From positions 1 through 19,230 of the forward strand of contig JBDTVS010000080.1 in the NCBI GenBank assembly GCA_040007095.1: 19,230 nt of DNA. The letters run 5' to 3'. Shown here in pieces: positions 1 through 7,655 of the stretch. Position 1 is the first letter of the stretch; each line of letters begins with the position of its first letter. The position numbers and the translations under genes are program-made. Origin of the DNA: JBDTVS01 sp040007095. Lineage in GTDB: Bacteria; Acidobacteriota; Vicinamibacteria; Vicinamibacterales; CAVVIG01. Below the pieces are notes generated by a model. That model did no database searches. It was not told the origin of the DNA and saw nothing but the letters and a program-made list of their open reading frames with translations.

Positions 1-242
1 AGGGGACATCGTAGCTCGGCCGCTCCGCTGCGCGGGCGTCGTCCACGTTCATCGAGCGCCAGGATGTATACGGTGGACGCGCCGCGCCGCGAGAATCGCT
101 ACTGAAAGAGGTGTTTCGTCCGGCGGAAGCTATCGTGGAGCCGTTGGGGCGTTGTGACGATGCCGCCCATCGACCTGCATGGCAGGTGGAGGCCCGTCGC
201 TCCTTACCCAGGTTGATCAACTGTCTACTATTACCATCATCG
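1..242. other. Left-edge region without a supported gene
   Basis: This stretch lies downstream of the HD-domain gene on the minus strand. On that strand an ATG at 52-50 opens a frame that stays open to the window edge for 17 codons. It lacks a convincing ribosome binding site and is too short to judge. The plus-strand frames look like noise for GC-rich DNA. Nothing else is recognised. Confidence 0.3.
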
Positions 243-1556
243 TCAAGAGGTCCCCGTTCGACGTGGGCCCAGGACACGTGCGATGACTCCGGTTCTCGGA
301 GGCTGGGGTGACCGCGCTGTTGCCGAATCGTAGCCCAGCCGGCGATGGTACATGGCCTGGAGCGCTCTCGAAAGTACCCGTTGAAGCTGAACGATCTCTC
401 GCGCGTTGAGGCTCGAGTCCTCGAGTTGTCCCTCGCCCCGAATGCGCTCGAGTGTTCGTCGGACGATGTCGGCACACACCGCATCGTCGGCGGGCGGCGC
501 GGACCGGGCCGTGGCTTCGACCTGATCCGCAAGCATCACGATGGCGGTTTCCCGTGATCGGGGACGTGGCCCCAGGTAGCAATAGCTCTCCTGACTCATG
601 CCGGTCGTGCCCAGTGCTGCGGCCTTGTTGCGGAAAAAGTGCATGATGCCAGTGCCATGATGCTCGCGAACGAAATCGGCAATTCGCGGGCCCATTCGAT
701 GTCTGCCCACAAGGTCGACGCCATCCGAGACGTGCGAGCGAAGGATCCGCGCGCTGTCCCAGGGCTTCAGGTCATCGTGCGGGTTGGCCCAGTGCTGGTT
801 CTCGGTGAAGTAGTCCGGCGCGCAGATCTTCCCGACGTCGTGATACAAGCCTCCAACACGCGCCAGAAAGGCATCGGCGCCGATCGCACTTGCGGCCGAA
901 TCCGCCAGGACGCCAACGTTGACTGAGTGTTGAAAAGTACCTGGCGCGGTGGACGCCAATTCGCGCAGCAGCGGATGCTCGTAGCTGAGCCACTCACCCA
1001 TCGTCCACCTGGTCGTGTGGCCGAACAACCACTCGGCAACTGGAGCAAACGCCAGGGTGAGAGGTGCACCGAGAAACCCGCCGATCGCCGCCGCCAGCAC
1101 CTCCCGTACGGTTTGGGGTAGCGTCTGCGGGGCCACCACCATCAGACCTGAGGCGATACAGATGCCGGAGATGATGCCGGTCCACATGCCCACCCGCACC
1201 AGCGACGACCGTCGCGTGCAACGTGCGACCAGTTCCGAGCCGAGGAGTCCCGTGACCACGACGCCGACCAGGAGTCGCGGCCAGGCGCCGACCAGCAACA
1301 GCGCCGCCACACATGCCACAGTCTGGAGGACGGCACGCAGTCGCCCCATCGCCAACCGTACGTGCATCACCGCCGCACTCGACACCGCCAGCACCGCCAC
1401 CATCGCAAGCCATGGCGAATGCGACGTGCTGCCGTAGACGATCGCGACCGCGAGGGCGGCGAGCAACGAGAACCCTGAATCCCGCAGCATCGCCGCGTCT
1501 GGGCCACGTGCAGACCATCGCGATTGAGTAACGCGGACTGAAAGGGATGACGGCAT
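243..1556 (-). CDS. Membrane HD-domain phosphohydrolase, PgpH-like (7TM-HD family, short form)
   Basis: The 437-aa protein has hydrophobic membrane segments over about residues 27-175, then a cytoplasmic HD domain. Seen in sequence: H210 in APGTFQHS, the HD pair H239-D240 in LYHDVGK, EHH at 298-300 and a late Asp (D344) in MLADQVEA. These follow the metal-ligand pattern of the 7TM-HD family. PgpH, the characterised member, hydrolyses the second messenger c-di-AMP to pApA. PgpH proteins usually carry a large extracytoplasmic N-terminal domain (7TMR-HDED) and are much longer; here only about 26 residues precede the first membrane segment, so that sensor is absent. The start at 1556 is chosen because AGGAG lies 8 bases upstream; an in-frame GTG at 1601 would add 15 residues but is less well placed. 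A diadenylate cyclase gene lies at 11884-13035, which supports c-di-AMP as substrate by inference. Cyclic-dinucleotide specificity is not proven. Confidence 0.82.
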   Translation of the reverse strand: MPSSLSVRVTQSRWSARGPDAAMLRDSGFSLLAALAVAIVYGSTSHSPWLAMVAVLAVSSAAVMHVRLAMGRLRAVLQTVACVAALLLVGAWPRLLVGVVVTGLLGSELVARCTRRSSLVRVGMWTGIISGICIASGLMVVAPQTLPQTVREVLAAAIGGFLGAPLTLAFAPVAEWLFGHTTRWTMGEWLSYEHPLLRELASTAPGTFQHSVNVGVLADSAASAIGADAFLARVGGLYHDVGKICAPDYFTENQHWANPHDDLKPWDSARILRSHVSDGVDLVGRHRMGPRIADFVREHHGTGIMHFFRNKAAALGTTGMSQESYCYLGPRPRSRETAIVMLADQVEATARSAPPADDAVCADIVRRTLERIRGEGQLEDSSLNAREIVQLQRVLSRALQAMYHRRLGYDSATARSPQPPRTGVIARVLGPRRTGTS

Positions 1557-2127
1557 TTCGAGGGCTCCTGATCGGTGCTCTATCATACGCTGCACCATCA
1601 CCGGCGGATGGCGCAGCGTGCACGGCTGCGATCGATGATTGCGCGAGAGGCATCAGCATCGTCGTCGCTGAAGCCGACAGTGTGTTCAAGGTTGTGCTCG
1701 GCAATGAGGCACGGCCCGAAAGCCAGTGATACGAACAGAAGCTGCCGCGGGCACTCGTGCATCGCCGCCGCGTGGCGCTCGCCAACTGCCTGGCGCAACC
1801 ATCCAGGTGTCGTCCAGGTCATCATGACAATTTACTTTGACCACAAACTATCAGGCGTGATACGCTCTGCCGGGTTGTTTGGCCTCGGATGGATTGACGA
1901 ACTCGACGGCGGCGGGCTGCTCCCAAGCCCAGACAGGCTGTGCTCAATTCGTCCGCGCGTGGTCACCGCGCCGTAAGTCCAGTGGAGCTGAGGTGCGAGG
2001 GCGACAACGGGCGGGTTACGAGCCGTCGGCACCCGCATCGATGATGACCGGGAACCGCGTTGACGAAGCCGACGTCCGAACTCGCGCACCGATGCAAACA
2101 CTGTTGGCGATCACACGGGAGGACGAA
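1557..2127. other. Intergenic region between the HD gene and a small membrane protein gene
   Basis: This region of about 570 bases has no convincing gene. Overlapping frames on both strands have arginine- and alanine-rich translations typical of non-coding GC-rich DNA. A plus-strand frame from about 1879 runs into the small protein at 2128, but its upstream part does not look like protein. The one clear signal is the promoter-operator at 1831-1864. Confidence 0.5.
1831..1864 (+). promoter_or_regulatory. TTTGACC-type operator overlapping a promoter
   Basis: The core TTTGACCACAAA (1836-1847) matches the window consensus TTTGACCTCAAA at 11 of 12 positions, inside a partly palindromic ACTTTGACCACAAACT. 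TTGACC (1837-1842) can act as a -35 box, with GATACG (1859-1864) 16 bases downstream as a weak -10. The same TTGACC-N16-GATACG arrangement occurs at 17045-17072. The nearest downstream gene is the 36-aa membrane protein at 2128, about 260 bases away. Confidence 0.55.
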
Positions 2128-2238
2128 ATGATGAGTGAAGCATGGACGATTGCAGCTGGCTTGTTGGTCGTGGTGGCGTTGATGCTCGCCGTTCGGCGCG
2201 GCCGACACCCATCGGAGAGAACGCGACTCGGGCTCTGA
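2128..2238 (+). CDS. Small single-pass membrane protein (36 aa), unknown function
   Basis: The gene encodes 36 residues beginning MMSEAWTIAAG. One strongly hydrophobic segment covers about residues 7-22, followed by a basic tail (RRGRHPSERTR), so by the positive-inside rule the C terminus should face the cytoplasm. GGAGG at 2119-2123 sits 4 bases before the first ATG and 7 before the second, a clear translation start. A frame open further upstream adds about 80 residues with no protein-like character, so the short form is preferred. An operator-promoter lies upstream at 1831-1864. I recognise no family. It resembles in plan the 38-aa protein at 17143, which also follows a TTTGACC operator. 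Confidence 0.55.
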   Translation: MMSEAWTIAAGLLVVVALMLAVRRGRHPSERTRLGL

Positions 2239-2421
2239 CCCTCGTCTCGGCAGGCCAGCACGGAACGGGACCCCCGTGCTGGCGTCCGCGCATTATTTCG
2301 GGCGACAGATCCCCCCAGCCGCCTTCCGGGCGACGACACCGAACAGGACCGAATTTACGTTCCTGAGGCCGCGTCGTAGCTACAGGAGACCGCATCCGAG
2401 GCTGTCCCCGACTGCCGCGAC

Positions 2422-2456
2422 TATAATTTGACCTCAAAGTATAATCTCGATAAAGT
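2422..2456 (+). promoter_or_regulatory. TTTGACCTCAAA operator overlapping the pal promoter
   Basis: Exact core TTTGACCTCAAA (2427-2438) lies within an imperfect 22-bp palindrome (2422-2443) whose outer arms TATA/TATA also pair. TTGACC (2428-2433) fits a -35 box and TAAAGT (2451-2456) a -10 after 17 bases. This places a start of transcription about 25-30 bases before the lipoprotein ATG at 2491. A repressor bound here would cover the -35 element. Confidence 0.68.
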
Positions 2457-2490
2457 CGAGACTCACGCACGCTGCGCCATGGAGGTGCTC

Positions 2491-3075
2491 ATGCCGACCG
2501 TTCGCCTATCGAGTTCGCTCATCATCCTGGTGTTCGCCGCCGCCGCCTGCCACACACGACCGCCGGCGACGGTGGCATCGCTCGCGCCGGCTCCATCCGC
2601 CGCCCCGGCCCCAGCGCCGACTCGCCCTCCAGCGCCACCGCCACCGGCGCCGCTCCCGCCAAGGGTCGTCCGACCCGCCGAGCCGTTGTCCGAGGCCGAG
2701 CTCTTTCGTCGTAAGTCGCTGGACGAGCTCAACACCGAGCGGCCGCTTCACGATGCCTTCTTCGACTACGACCAGAGCGCATTGCGAGAAGATGCCAGGC
2801 AGGCGCTGCAAATGGATGCCCAATGGCTGGCCAAGTGGCCGCAGACCAAGGTTCGCGTCGATGGCCATTGCGACGAGCGCGGTACCCCGGAATACAATCT
2901 GGCCCTCGGCGATAGGCGCGCGGAGGTGGTGAAGGACTATCTCGCCAGTCTCGGCGTCAGGCCGGATCGAATCCAGACCCGCAGTCTTGGAAGAGACGCG
3001 CCGTTCTGCGTTGGCTCGAGCGAAGAGTGCTGGTCACAGAATCGGCGCGATCACTTTCTGGTCACCGAGAAGTGA
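2491..3075 (+). CDS. pal: Peptidoglycan-associated lipoprotein (Pal/OmpA-C domain)
   Basis: The 194-aa precursor has a signal peptide ending in a lipobox, with Cys20 as the expected lipidated residue (FAAAAC). A proline/alanine-rich linker (about 30-62) follows, then an OmpA-like peptidoglycan-binding domain (about 85-194). The domain shows the Pal features FFDYD at 90-94 and GHCDERGTPEYN at 125-136, where Asp and Arg contact diaminopimelate in known family members. Pal anchors the outer membrane to peptidoglycan within the Tol-Pal system, so this implies a diderm envelope. The start at 2491 is chosen because GGAGG (2481-2485) is well placed; an ATG at 2479 would put the site inside the gene. 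No tolB, ybgF or tolQRA gene flanks it, so it is either an extra Pal or detached from its usual operon. Regulation by the operator at 2422-2443 is inferred. Confidence 0.88.
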   Translation: MPTVRLSSSLIILVFAAAACHTRPPATVASLAPAPSAAPAPAPTRPPAPPPPAPLPPRVVRPAEPLSEAELFRRKSLDELNTERPLHDAFFDYDQSALREDARQALQMDAQWLAKWPQTKVRVDGHCDERGTPEYNLALGDRRAEVVKDYLASLGVRPDRIQTRSLGRDAPFCVGSSEECWSQNRRDHFLVTEK

Positions 3076-3106
3076 CAGGACCTTGGCGAAAGTTCCATCC
3101 CTGAGA

Positions 3107-3186
3107 CGGCCATCAGCCCGCCCGTCCCCCTGCTGATGGCCGCAGGGGCGTCGGTCCGCCGATATCGGCCGGACCGACGCCCTGCG
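3107..3186 (+). terminator. Double hairpin after pal
   Basis: Two strong inverted repeats follow the pal stop codon. The first is CGGCCATCAG (3107-3116) pairing with CTGATGGCCG (3133-3142). The second is the 13-bp stem GGGCGTCGGTCCG (3146-3158) with its complement at 3170-3182, and a self-complementary CCGATATCGG in the loop. No clear T tract follows, so factor-independent termination is likely but not certain. Confidence 0.6.
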
Positions 3187-3368
3187 TCCTGCCATCATGC
3201 GATTCATACCCAGACGACTTCACGCGGCTGCGGGAAGCCGCCCTCGGACAGGTGATTGTTCGGCTCGAGCGACGGCGCCTATCCGGTGCGAACGCTTTCG
3301 GCCGGAGTCCGACTGGCACGACCCGCGGCAAAGGTGCCTGTTCTCGACGTCCTCTGCCGCACGTCGCC

Positions 3369-3396
3369 TCGAAAGGGCGCGCCACTCGGGTACACT
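3369..3396 (+). promoter_or_regulatory. Candidate sigma-70-type promoter for the DUF5985 pair
   Basis: TCGAAA (3369-3374) and TACACT (3391-3396) are spaced by 16 bases and lie 40 bases before the first DUF5985 start. The match is moderate, and no other promoter-like pair is evident between the pal hairpins and the gene. Confidence 0.35.
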
Positions 3397-3435
3397 GTCG
3401 CGGCGGCCGGATGTGATTCACAGGGAACCGTTGCC

Positions 3436-3693
3436 ATGGCAACCGCTGTTTATTCGTTGTGTGCGCTGGCCAGTGGCGTCTGCGCCATCGTCCTGATTCG
3501 CGAGTACTCTCGGCATCGAACACGACTGCTGCTCTGGAGCAGCCTGTCATTCACGAGCTTTGCCGTCAGCAACGCCCTCGTGTTCACCGATTTTGTCGTT
3601 TTTCCGAAGGTCGACCTCTCGACATTGCGGGCAGGTTCTGCGTGTGTGGCCATCGCGCTCTTGCTATTCGGGCTTGTCTGGGAATCTGAGTAG
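3436..3693 (+). CDS. DUF5985 family membrane protein, first of a pair
   Basis: This 85-aa protein has three predicted membrane segments (about 3-22, 31-55 and 64-83) and a basic loop after the first (REYSRHRTR). Short size, the RLLLWSSL stretch and the ending LLLFGLVWE resemble DUF5985, a family of unknown function that often occurs as adjacent pairs. The ATG at 3436 has AGGGA about 9 bases upstream; the frame stays open further 5' but that part is not protein-like. The stop is 3 bases before the GTG of the next gene, so the two are very probably one transcript with translational coupling. I know of no established role. Family assignment is from memory of the pattern. Confidence 0.72.
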   Translation: MATAVYSLCALASGVCAIVLIREYSRHRTRLLLWSSLSFTSFAVSNALVFTDFVVFPKVDLSTLRAGSACVAIALLLFGLVWESE

Positions 3694-3696
3694 CCA

Positions 3697-3963
3697 GTGC
3701 CCCTCTTCCTTGATGGCGTCGTGGCGATGGGTTGTGCGGCGGCAGCCCTCGTCTTCTTGCGGTTCTGGCGGGAGTCCGACGATCGCGTGGCATTTGCGTT
3801 CGCCCTGGCCTTGGGGATCTTTGCCATCGACTACACGCTGTTGGGGCTCGTGCCCATCGCCGACGAGCGACGTGCGTACGTGTTCGTCCCCCGCTTGCTC
3901 GGCTTCGCGGCGATCCTGTGGGGCATCGTGGAAAAGCACCGCACCATGGGACGGAGACGCTGA
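3697..3963 (+). CDS. DUF5985 family membrane protein, second of a pair
   Basis: This 88-aa protein has three hydrophobic segments (about 4-22, 31-53 and 61-79), the motif LRFWRES after the first segment and the ending LLGFAAILWGIVEKHR. Both are typical of the second type of DUF5985 protein. It starts with GTG three bases after the preceding stop, so translation probably depends on the upstream gene. Adjacent partners of this kind suggest a heteromeric membrane complex, which is inference. A truncated relative of this protein is found at 7656-7856, where VPRLLGFAAILWGIVEKHR aligns with LPRLGAFLLIIVGIVDKNR. Confidence 0.72.
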   Translation: MPLFLDGVVAMGCAAAALVFLRFWRESDDRVAFAFALALGIFAIDYTLLGLVPIADERRAYVFVPRLLGFAAILWGIVEKHRTMGRRR

Positions 3964-4026
3964 TTCACCGGCCCCCTATTCTTCGTGTCGACGACGATGG
4001 CTGGACGGTCGGCCACGTCTTCGGGA

Positions 4027-4400
4027 GGTGGCAACGTCGCGCTCGCCCTCAATGATGCGCGGGCGCTGTGCTTCTGAGAGAACTCGTTTGACTCCGTTTT
4101 TGTGAGCTTCACCCTTGAACTCTTTGAAGCGGCTGACATCCCCCGTCGTGCCCAACGAGGCGCAGCGAGTCCTCCGGCCGGCAGGCCGCTTGAGGGTCGT
4201 GGCGATGGTTGAGAGTGCCCGGACCAACACCATCACCGGAATCCACGAATGGATGCATCGCCATTCTCCTCTTCGTCGACTGTCGGCCAATAGACACGGT
4301 CGGCGGACTCCAGCAGGCCGGAGTCCGCGTCACCCGAACGGATACACTCTCATTCTGGGGACCCTCGGTGGTCTGTGCGGTCGGAGTCAGGCTGACTTGA
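4027..4400 (+). pseudogene. Decayed C-terminal part of a class I SAM-dependent methyltransferase
   Basis: Three frames together spell the second half of a UbiE-like methyltransferase. Frame 1 (about 4027-4140) gives GNVALALNDARALCF, a TGA stop (4075-4077), then ENSFDSVFVSFTLELFEAADIP. At a run of five C (4140-4144) the reading shifts to NEAQRVLRPAGRLRVVAMVE and on to HEWMHRH. Near 4260-4270 it shifts again to FVDCRPIDTVGGLQQAG and ends CAVGVRLT at 4400. The RVLRPxGRL motif is the post-motif strand of this superfamily. The N-terminal SAM-binding half is absent, since intact DUF5985 genes lie directly upstream, so this is a real remnant and not only a sequencing artefact. Its 3' end overlaps the otsAB tail on the other strand by about 50 bases. 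Confidence 0.75.
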
Positions 4401-6758
4401 ACTGGTGATCCCTGGTTGAGCGACGCCTGCGGGCGGCCGGTTCCCTCCGTCGCGCCGCCCCCCTATTGGCCTCTCCTCCGCAGTGCTCGCCGGTCCGGCG
4501 GCGCCGGTCAGAGGCCGGGGATCGGTCTCGAGGATCAGCTCGAGCCACTCGCGGACATCGTCGGAGCTCGACAGCCAGAATGCCGCCCTGCTGCAGCCCT
4601 CGCCGACGTGGATCGCAGCCGACCCGGACGGCAGCGCGGCGAACATCTCCTCGTCGGACGCGTCGTCGCCGGCCGCGATAATCGCCGCCGGGCCGTCCGC
4701 CGCCGAGACCATTCGTTCGATGGCAAAGCCTTTGTGGACGCCGCGCATTCGAACCTCGAGGACTTTCTTCCCCTCTCGGACTTCCAGCGGCTGGTTGCTG
4801 AGGGCGTCGCCGAGCAGCATGCGGAGCTCGTGTGCCGCGCGCGTTCCGACCTCGTCGTCCGCCAGTCGATAGTGCCAGGCCATCGAGGCGCTCTTGAACT
4901 CGATGAACGACCCGGGTGTCGCGGCCGTGAAGTGCTCGAGAATCGGCTCGACCTTGCGCCGCCAGCCATCGGGCAGCTCTTGCGCCGCGGCGAGCCATGT
5001 CGTACCGTTGCGCGCCCGATGCCAGAATCCATGTTCGGCCCAGAGCGCGATCGGGAGGGCGCCGAACCAGGCTTCAAGTAACTCGCGCGGCCGCCCGCTC
5101 ACGATGTGCACTACGGTGTCCGGCCGATCCGCGAGTTGACCAAGCAGCCGCAGCAATCGCTGGTTCGGTATCGCCTGGTTCGGTGTCGACGCAATGGGCA
5201 CCAGCGTCCCATCGTAGTCGAGCACCAGGGCAAGGGGCCGCGCGGTCAGCATCGGCCGCAGGGTACGATGCAGCGCCTCCGGCTGTAGAGGATGTTCGGG
5301 CGGGCAGGCCGTCCGCGGCGTCTCGGCGAGCGTGCGCGCGAATCCATCCACCCAGCGTTCGACGGTATTCTCCGAGACCCGCGCGCGCAATGCCCGCATG
5401 CGCATCGTTCGCTCAGCAGCGGGCATTCGTAGCGCCAGATCAAGAGCCGTCACCATCCCGTCAACATCGTAAGGATTCACGATCACCGCCTCGCCCAGTT
5501 CGCAGGCGGAACCCGCAAACTCGCTCAGCACGAGCACGCCATCGTCATCGACCCGCGACGCCACGAACTCCTTCGCCACCAGGTTCAGTCCGTCCCGCAG
5601 CGGCGTGACCACCATGACGTCGGCGGCCAGATACAGCGCCACCAGGCGCGGAAACGGCACGGTCCCGTACAGGTAGTGCACGGGGAGCGCTTCCACCGTC
5701 CCGCACTCCCCGTTGACGCGTCCGACGAACTGCTCGACCGTCCGCTTGAACCCGCGGTACGACTCCACGCGATCCCGGGTGGGAATCGCCACTTGAATCA
5801 GCCGCACACGATCCCGCCATTCGGGCTGCGCGAGCAGCCGCTCGACGGCGAGCAGACGGCGCGGCAACCCCTTCGTGTAGTCGAGGCGGTCCACGCCCAG
5901 CAGGAGTCGGCGTCCACCCGACGCTCTTCGGATGGCGTCGGCTTCGGCCCGCACTTCGGGCGTGGCGGCGAGCGCCTCGAAACTGGCCGCGTCGATGCCG
6001 ACCGGCCGCGCCTGCAGCCGAATGTCGCGTCCTTGGTAGCGCACGCAGTCGACGGCTGGCTCGACGCCCAGGATGTGGAGCACGGCCATGGCGAGGTGGC
6101 GCACATATCCGTAGGTGTGCAGCCCGATCAGATCGGCACCGAGCAGCCCCTGCAGGATCTCGGTCCTCCACGGGAGGATCCGGAACACTTCCGACGACGG
6201 GAACGGGATGTGGAGAAAGAACGCGATCCGGGCGTCCGGAATTCGCTGGCGCAGCAGCCGCGGCACGAGCATCAAGTGGTAGTCGTGGACCCAGACCAGG
6301 TCGCCGGCACGATAGTGCGACGCGACGACGTCGGCGAACTTCTCGTTGATCCGCTGGTACTGACGCCAACCATGTTCGGCGACCGGTACGCGATCGAGCA
6401 GATAGTGAAAGAGCGGCCAGATCACGCCGTTCGAGAAGTCTTCGTAGTAGCCCTTCACGTCGGCGGCGCTCAGTTCGACGGCCACGAGGCGGTCGGCCGC
6501 CATCGTCTCGCGGACGCAGGCGAACTCCGGCGCGTCGAGGCTGCCTGTGACACCCGGCCAGCCGATCCACACACCGCCCGCCTTCTGGTGCCCATCGCAC
6601 AGCGCCGTGGCGAGTCCCCCTGACGATCGGACCAGCGAGGGTCGGCCGTGGTCGACGCGTACCGTGATCGGCAGGCGATTCGAGACGCAGATCAGTCGCG
6701 GGGACCCCTTAACCTCGGGACGCGGTCGGGACGGTGCAGGCAGGTCGGATAGCAACAT
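4350..6758 (-). CDS. otsAB: Fused trehalose-6-phosphate synthase / trehalose-6-phosphate phosphatase (OtsA-OtsB)
   Basis: This 802-aa bifunctional enzyme makes trehalose from UDP-glucose (or another NDP-glucose) and glucose-6-phosphate, then removes the phosphate. Residues about 20-480 are a GT20 glycosyltransferase with SNRLP (26-30), HDYHLMLVPRLLR (158-170), GVDRLDYTKG (288-297) and DGLNLVAKEF (389-398). Residues about 505-743 are a HAD phosphatase with the catalytic DYDGT (514-518), SGRP (554-557) and GDDASDEEMF (697-706). The start at 6758 is chosen because VSNRLP lies at the usual distance and longer forms are not protein-like. No clear ribosome binding site is seen, and TATAAT lies 6 bases before the ATG, which would suit a leaderless message. 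The last 55-60 residues are low-complexity and partly antisense to a pseudogene, so the original stop was probably lost. The gene is divergent from marR and has a palindromic operator at its start. Trehalose is a compatible solute. Confidence 0.95.
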   Translation of the reverse strand: MLLSDLPAPSRPRPEVKGSPRLICVSNRLPITVRVDHGRPSLVRSSGGLATALCDGHQKAGGVWIGWPGVTGSLDAPEFACVRETMAADRLVAVELSAADVKGYYEDFSNGVIWPLFHYLLDRVPVAEHGWRQYQRINEKFADVVASHYRAGDLVWVHDYHLMLVPRLLRQRIPDARIAFFLHIPFPSSEVFRILPWRTEILQGLLGADLIGLHTYGYVRHLAMAVLHILGVEPAVDCVRYQGRDIRLQARPVGIDAASFEALAATPEVRAEADAIRRASGGRRLLLGVDRLDYTKGLPRRLLAVERLLAQPEWRDRVRLIQVAIPTRDRVESYRGFKRTVEQFVGRVNGECGTVEALPVHYLYGTVPFPRLVALYLAADVMVVTPLRDGLNLVAKEFVASRVDDDGVLVLSEFAGSACELGEAVIVNPYDVDGMVTALDLALRMPAAERTMRMRALRARVSENTVERWVDGFARTLAETPRTACPPEHPLQPEALHRTLRPMLTARPLALVLDYDGTLVPIASTPNQAIPNQRLLRLLGQLADRPDTVVHIVSGRPRELLEAWFGALPIALWAEHGFWHRARNGTTWLAAAQELPDGWRRKVEPILEHFTAATPGSFIEFKSASMAWHYRLADDEVGTRAAHELRMLLGDALSNQPLEVREGKKVLEVRMRGVHKGFAIERMVSAADGPAAIIAAGDDASDEEMFAALPSGSAAIHVGEGCSRAAFWLSSSDDVREWLELILETDPRPLTGAAGPASTAEERPIGGRRDGGNRPPAGVAQPGITSSSQPDSDRTDHRGSPE

Positions 6759-6767
6759 GTCTTCATT

Positions 6768-6787
6768 ATAGTTTGTTCTCAAACTAT
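6768..6787 (-). promoter_or_regulatory. Palindromic operator at the otsAB start
   Basis: The arms ATAGTTTG (6768-6775) and CAAACTAT (6780-6787) are perfect 8-bp complements around a 4-base centre. Read on the minus strand, the left-hand arm runs into TATAAT (6770-6765), 6 bases before the otsAB ATG. A protein bound here would overlap the -10 region and block otsAB. The divergent MarR protein is the obvious candidate; the site is about 180 bases from the marR start. Confidence 0.72.
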
Positions 6788-6953
6788 TTAGGTGGAGACT
6801 CGACGAACGACGAGCCGGTGGAGTGCCGAGATCTCCGCTGGCTCGTCGTGCTGGCTCGCCGGCCCGGCTGGGTTCCACGGCAGCGCCCTCGCATCACTGC
6901 TTTGACTACCAATGACCCGGTCTGGGCGCTGGGGCGGACACACGAAATTGGAC

Positions 6954-6965
6954 TATCATCGGCCG
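6954..6965 (+). promoter_or_regulatory. Candidate -10 box and leaderless start of marR
   Basis: TATCAT (6954-6959) lies 6 bases before the marR ATG, the same spacing as TATAAT before otsAB, and no ribosome binding site is visible. A degenerate operator-like TTTGACTACCAA (6901-6912, 9 of 12 to the consensus) lies further upstream. Both are weak evidence. Confidence 0.3.
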
Positions 6966-7442
6966 ATGGCAAAGCGCGTCCATGCAGTACCGGTCTACGA
7001 CGAATTTCCGCTCGACGCCTCGCTCGACTTCATGCGTCTGCTGTGGAGCGTCGAACATGGCCTCCAGCGCGTCTCCAAGCGAATGGAAAACGAGATCGGG
7101 ATCACCGGGCCTCAGCGGCTCGTGTTGAGAATCGTCGGCCAGTTCCCCGATCTGTCCCCCAAGGAGCTGGCCCAGATCGTTCATCTCCATCCGAGTACCA
7201 TTACCGGCGTCCTGCAACGACTCGTCGACAAAAGCCTGTTGGATCGGAACAACCACCCGAGCGACGGTCGCCGCGTCCGCTTACGCGTTCGACGGGAGGG
7301 GAAGCGGTTCACGTCCCAAGCGACCGGCACCGTCGAGGCGGCAGTTGGGGACGCACTGTCCCGGCTGCCTCGCGATCACGTCCGGCGGGCGCGAGAAGTC
7401 CTTTGGGCGATCGCCAAGGCGCTCGACGAAACGAAATCATGA
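6966..7442 (+). CDS. MarR-family winged-helix transcriptional regulator
   Basis: The 158-aa protein has the MarR plan. N-terminal dimerisation helices (about 15-45) come first, then a winged helix-turn-helix with LSPKELAQIVHLHPSTITGVLQ (63-84, the recognition helix near 76-88), the wing NHPSDGRRVRLRVRREGKR (96-114) and a C-terminal dimerisation helix (about 122-155). DGRR in the wing is the family hallmark that contacts the minor groove. MarR dimers bind palindromes of about 16-20 bp and usually lose binding on sensing a ligand or oxidation. There is no Cys, so thiol sensing of the OhrR type is unlikely. It is the only transcription factor with a DNA-binding domain seen in the window, and a matching palindrome lies at the divergent otsAB promoter. 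That it controls the TTTGACCTCAAA sites is inference. Confidence 0.93.
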   Translation: MAKRVHAVPVYDEFPLDASLDFMRLLWSVEHGLQRVSKRMENEIGITGPQRLVLRIVGQFPDLSPKELAQIVHLHPSTITGVLQRLVDKSLLDRNNHPSDGRRVRLRVRREGKRFTSQATGTVEAAVGDALSRLPRDHVRRAREVLWAIAKALDETKS

Positions 7443-7655
7443 AGCGCCCAAGCCCTCGAGGCTGACGGGCTCGGCGGCATGCGGGTCACGCCCGGCACTG
7501 AACCCTGTATCGGATGAATGCGATGTGGCGGCGGGCGCGAATCCCGGTCCACGCGCGTGGGTTCAACGAGTGGGATGGAGGGATCCAGGGCCGAGTGGCG
7601 CGCGCGATGAACGAAGACCGAATCGCAGAGGCCGTACGACGAGTCTTGCACGACC

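Noticed and set aside
994..1785. Open frame of 263 codons on the minus strand overlapping the HD gene
   Set aside because: It is an alternative frame of the same strand with Arg/Gly-rich, motif-free translation; the HD frame carries the conserved residues.
4085..4096. TTTGACTCCGTT as an operator copy
   Set aside because: It lies inside the methyltransferase relic, where it encodes FDSV, and it lacks the second arm.
5676..6623. Open frame of 315 codons on the plus strand
   Set aside because: It is the antisense shadow of the OtsA domain, which is certain from its motifs.
7505..7580. Possible tRNA because of a GCGAATCCCGG stretch
   Set aside because: The sequence around it does not fold into acceptor, D and anticodon arms.
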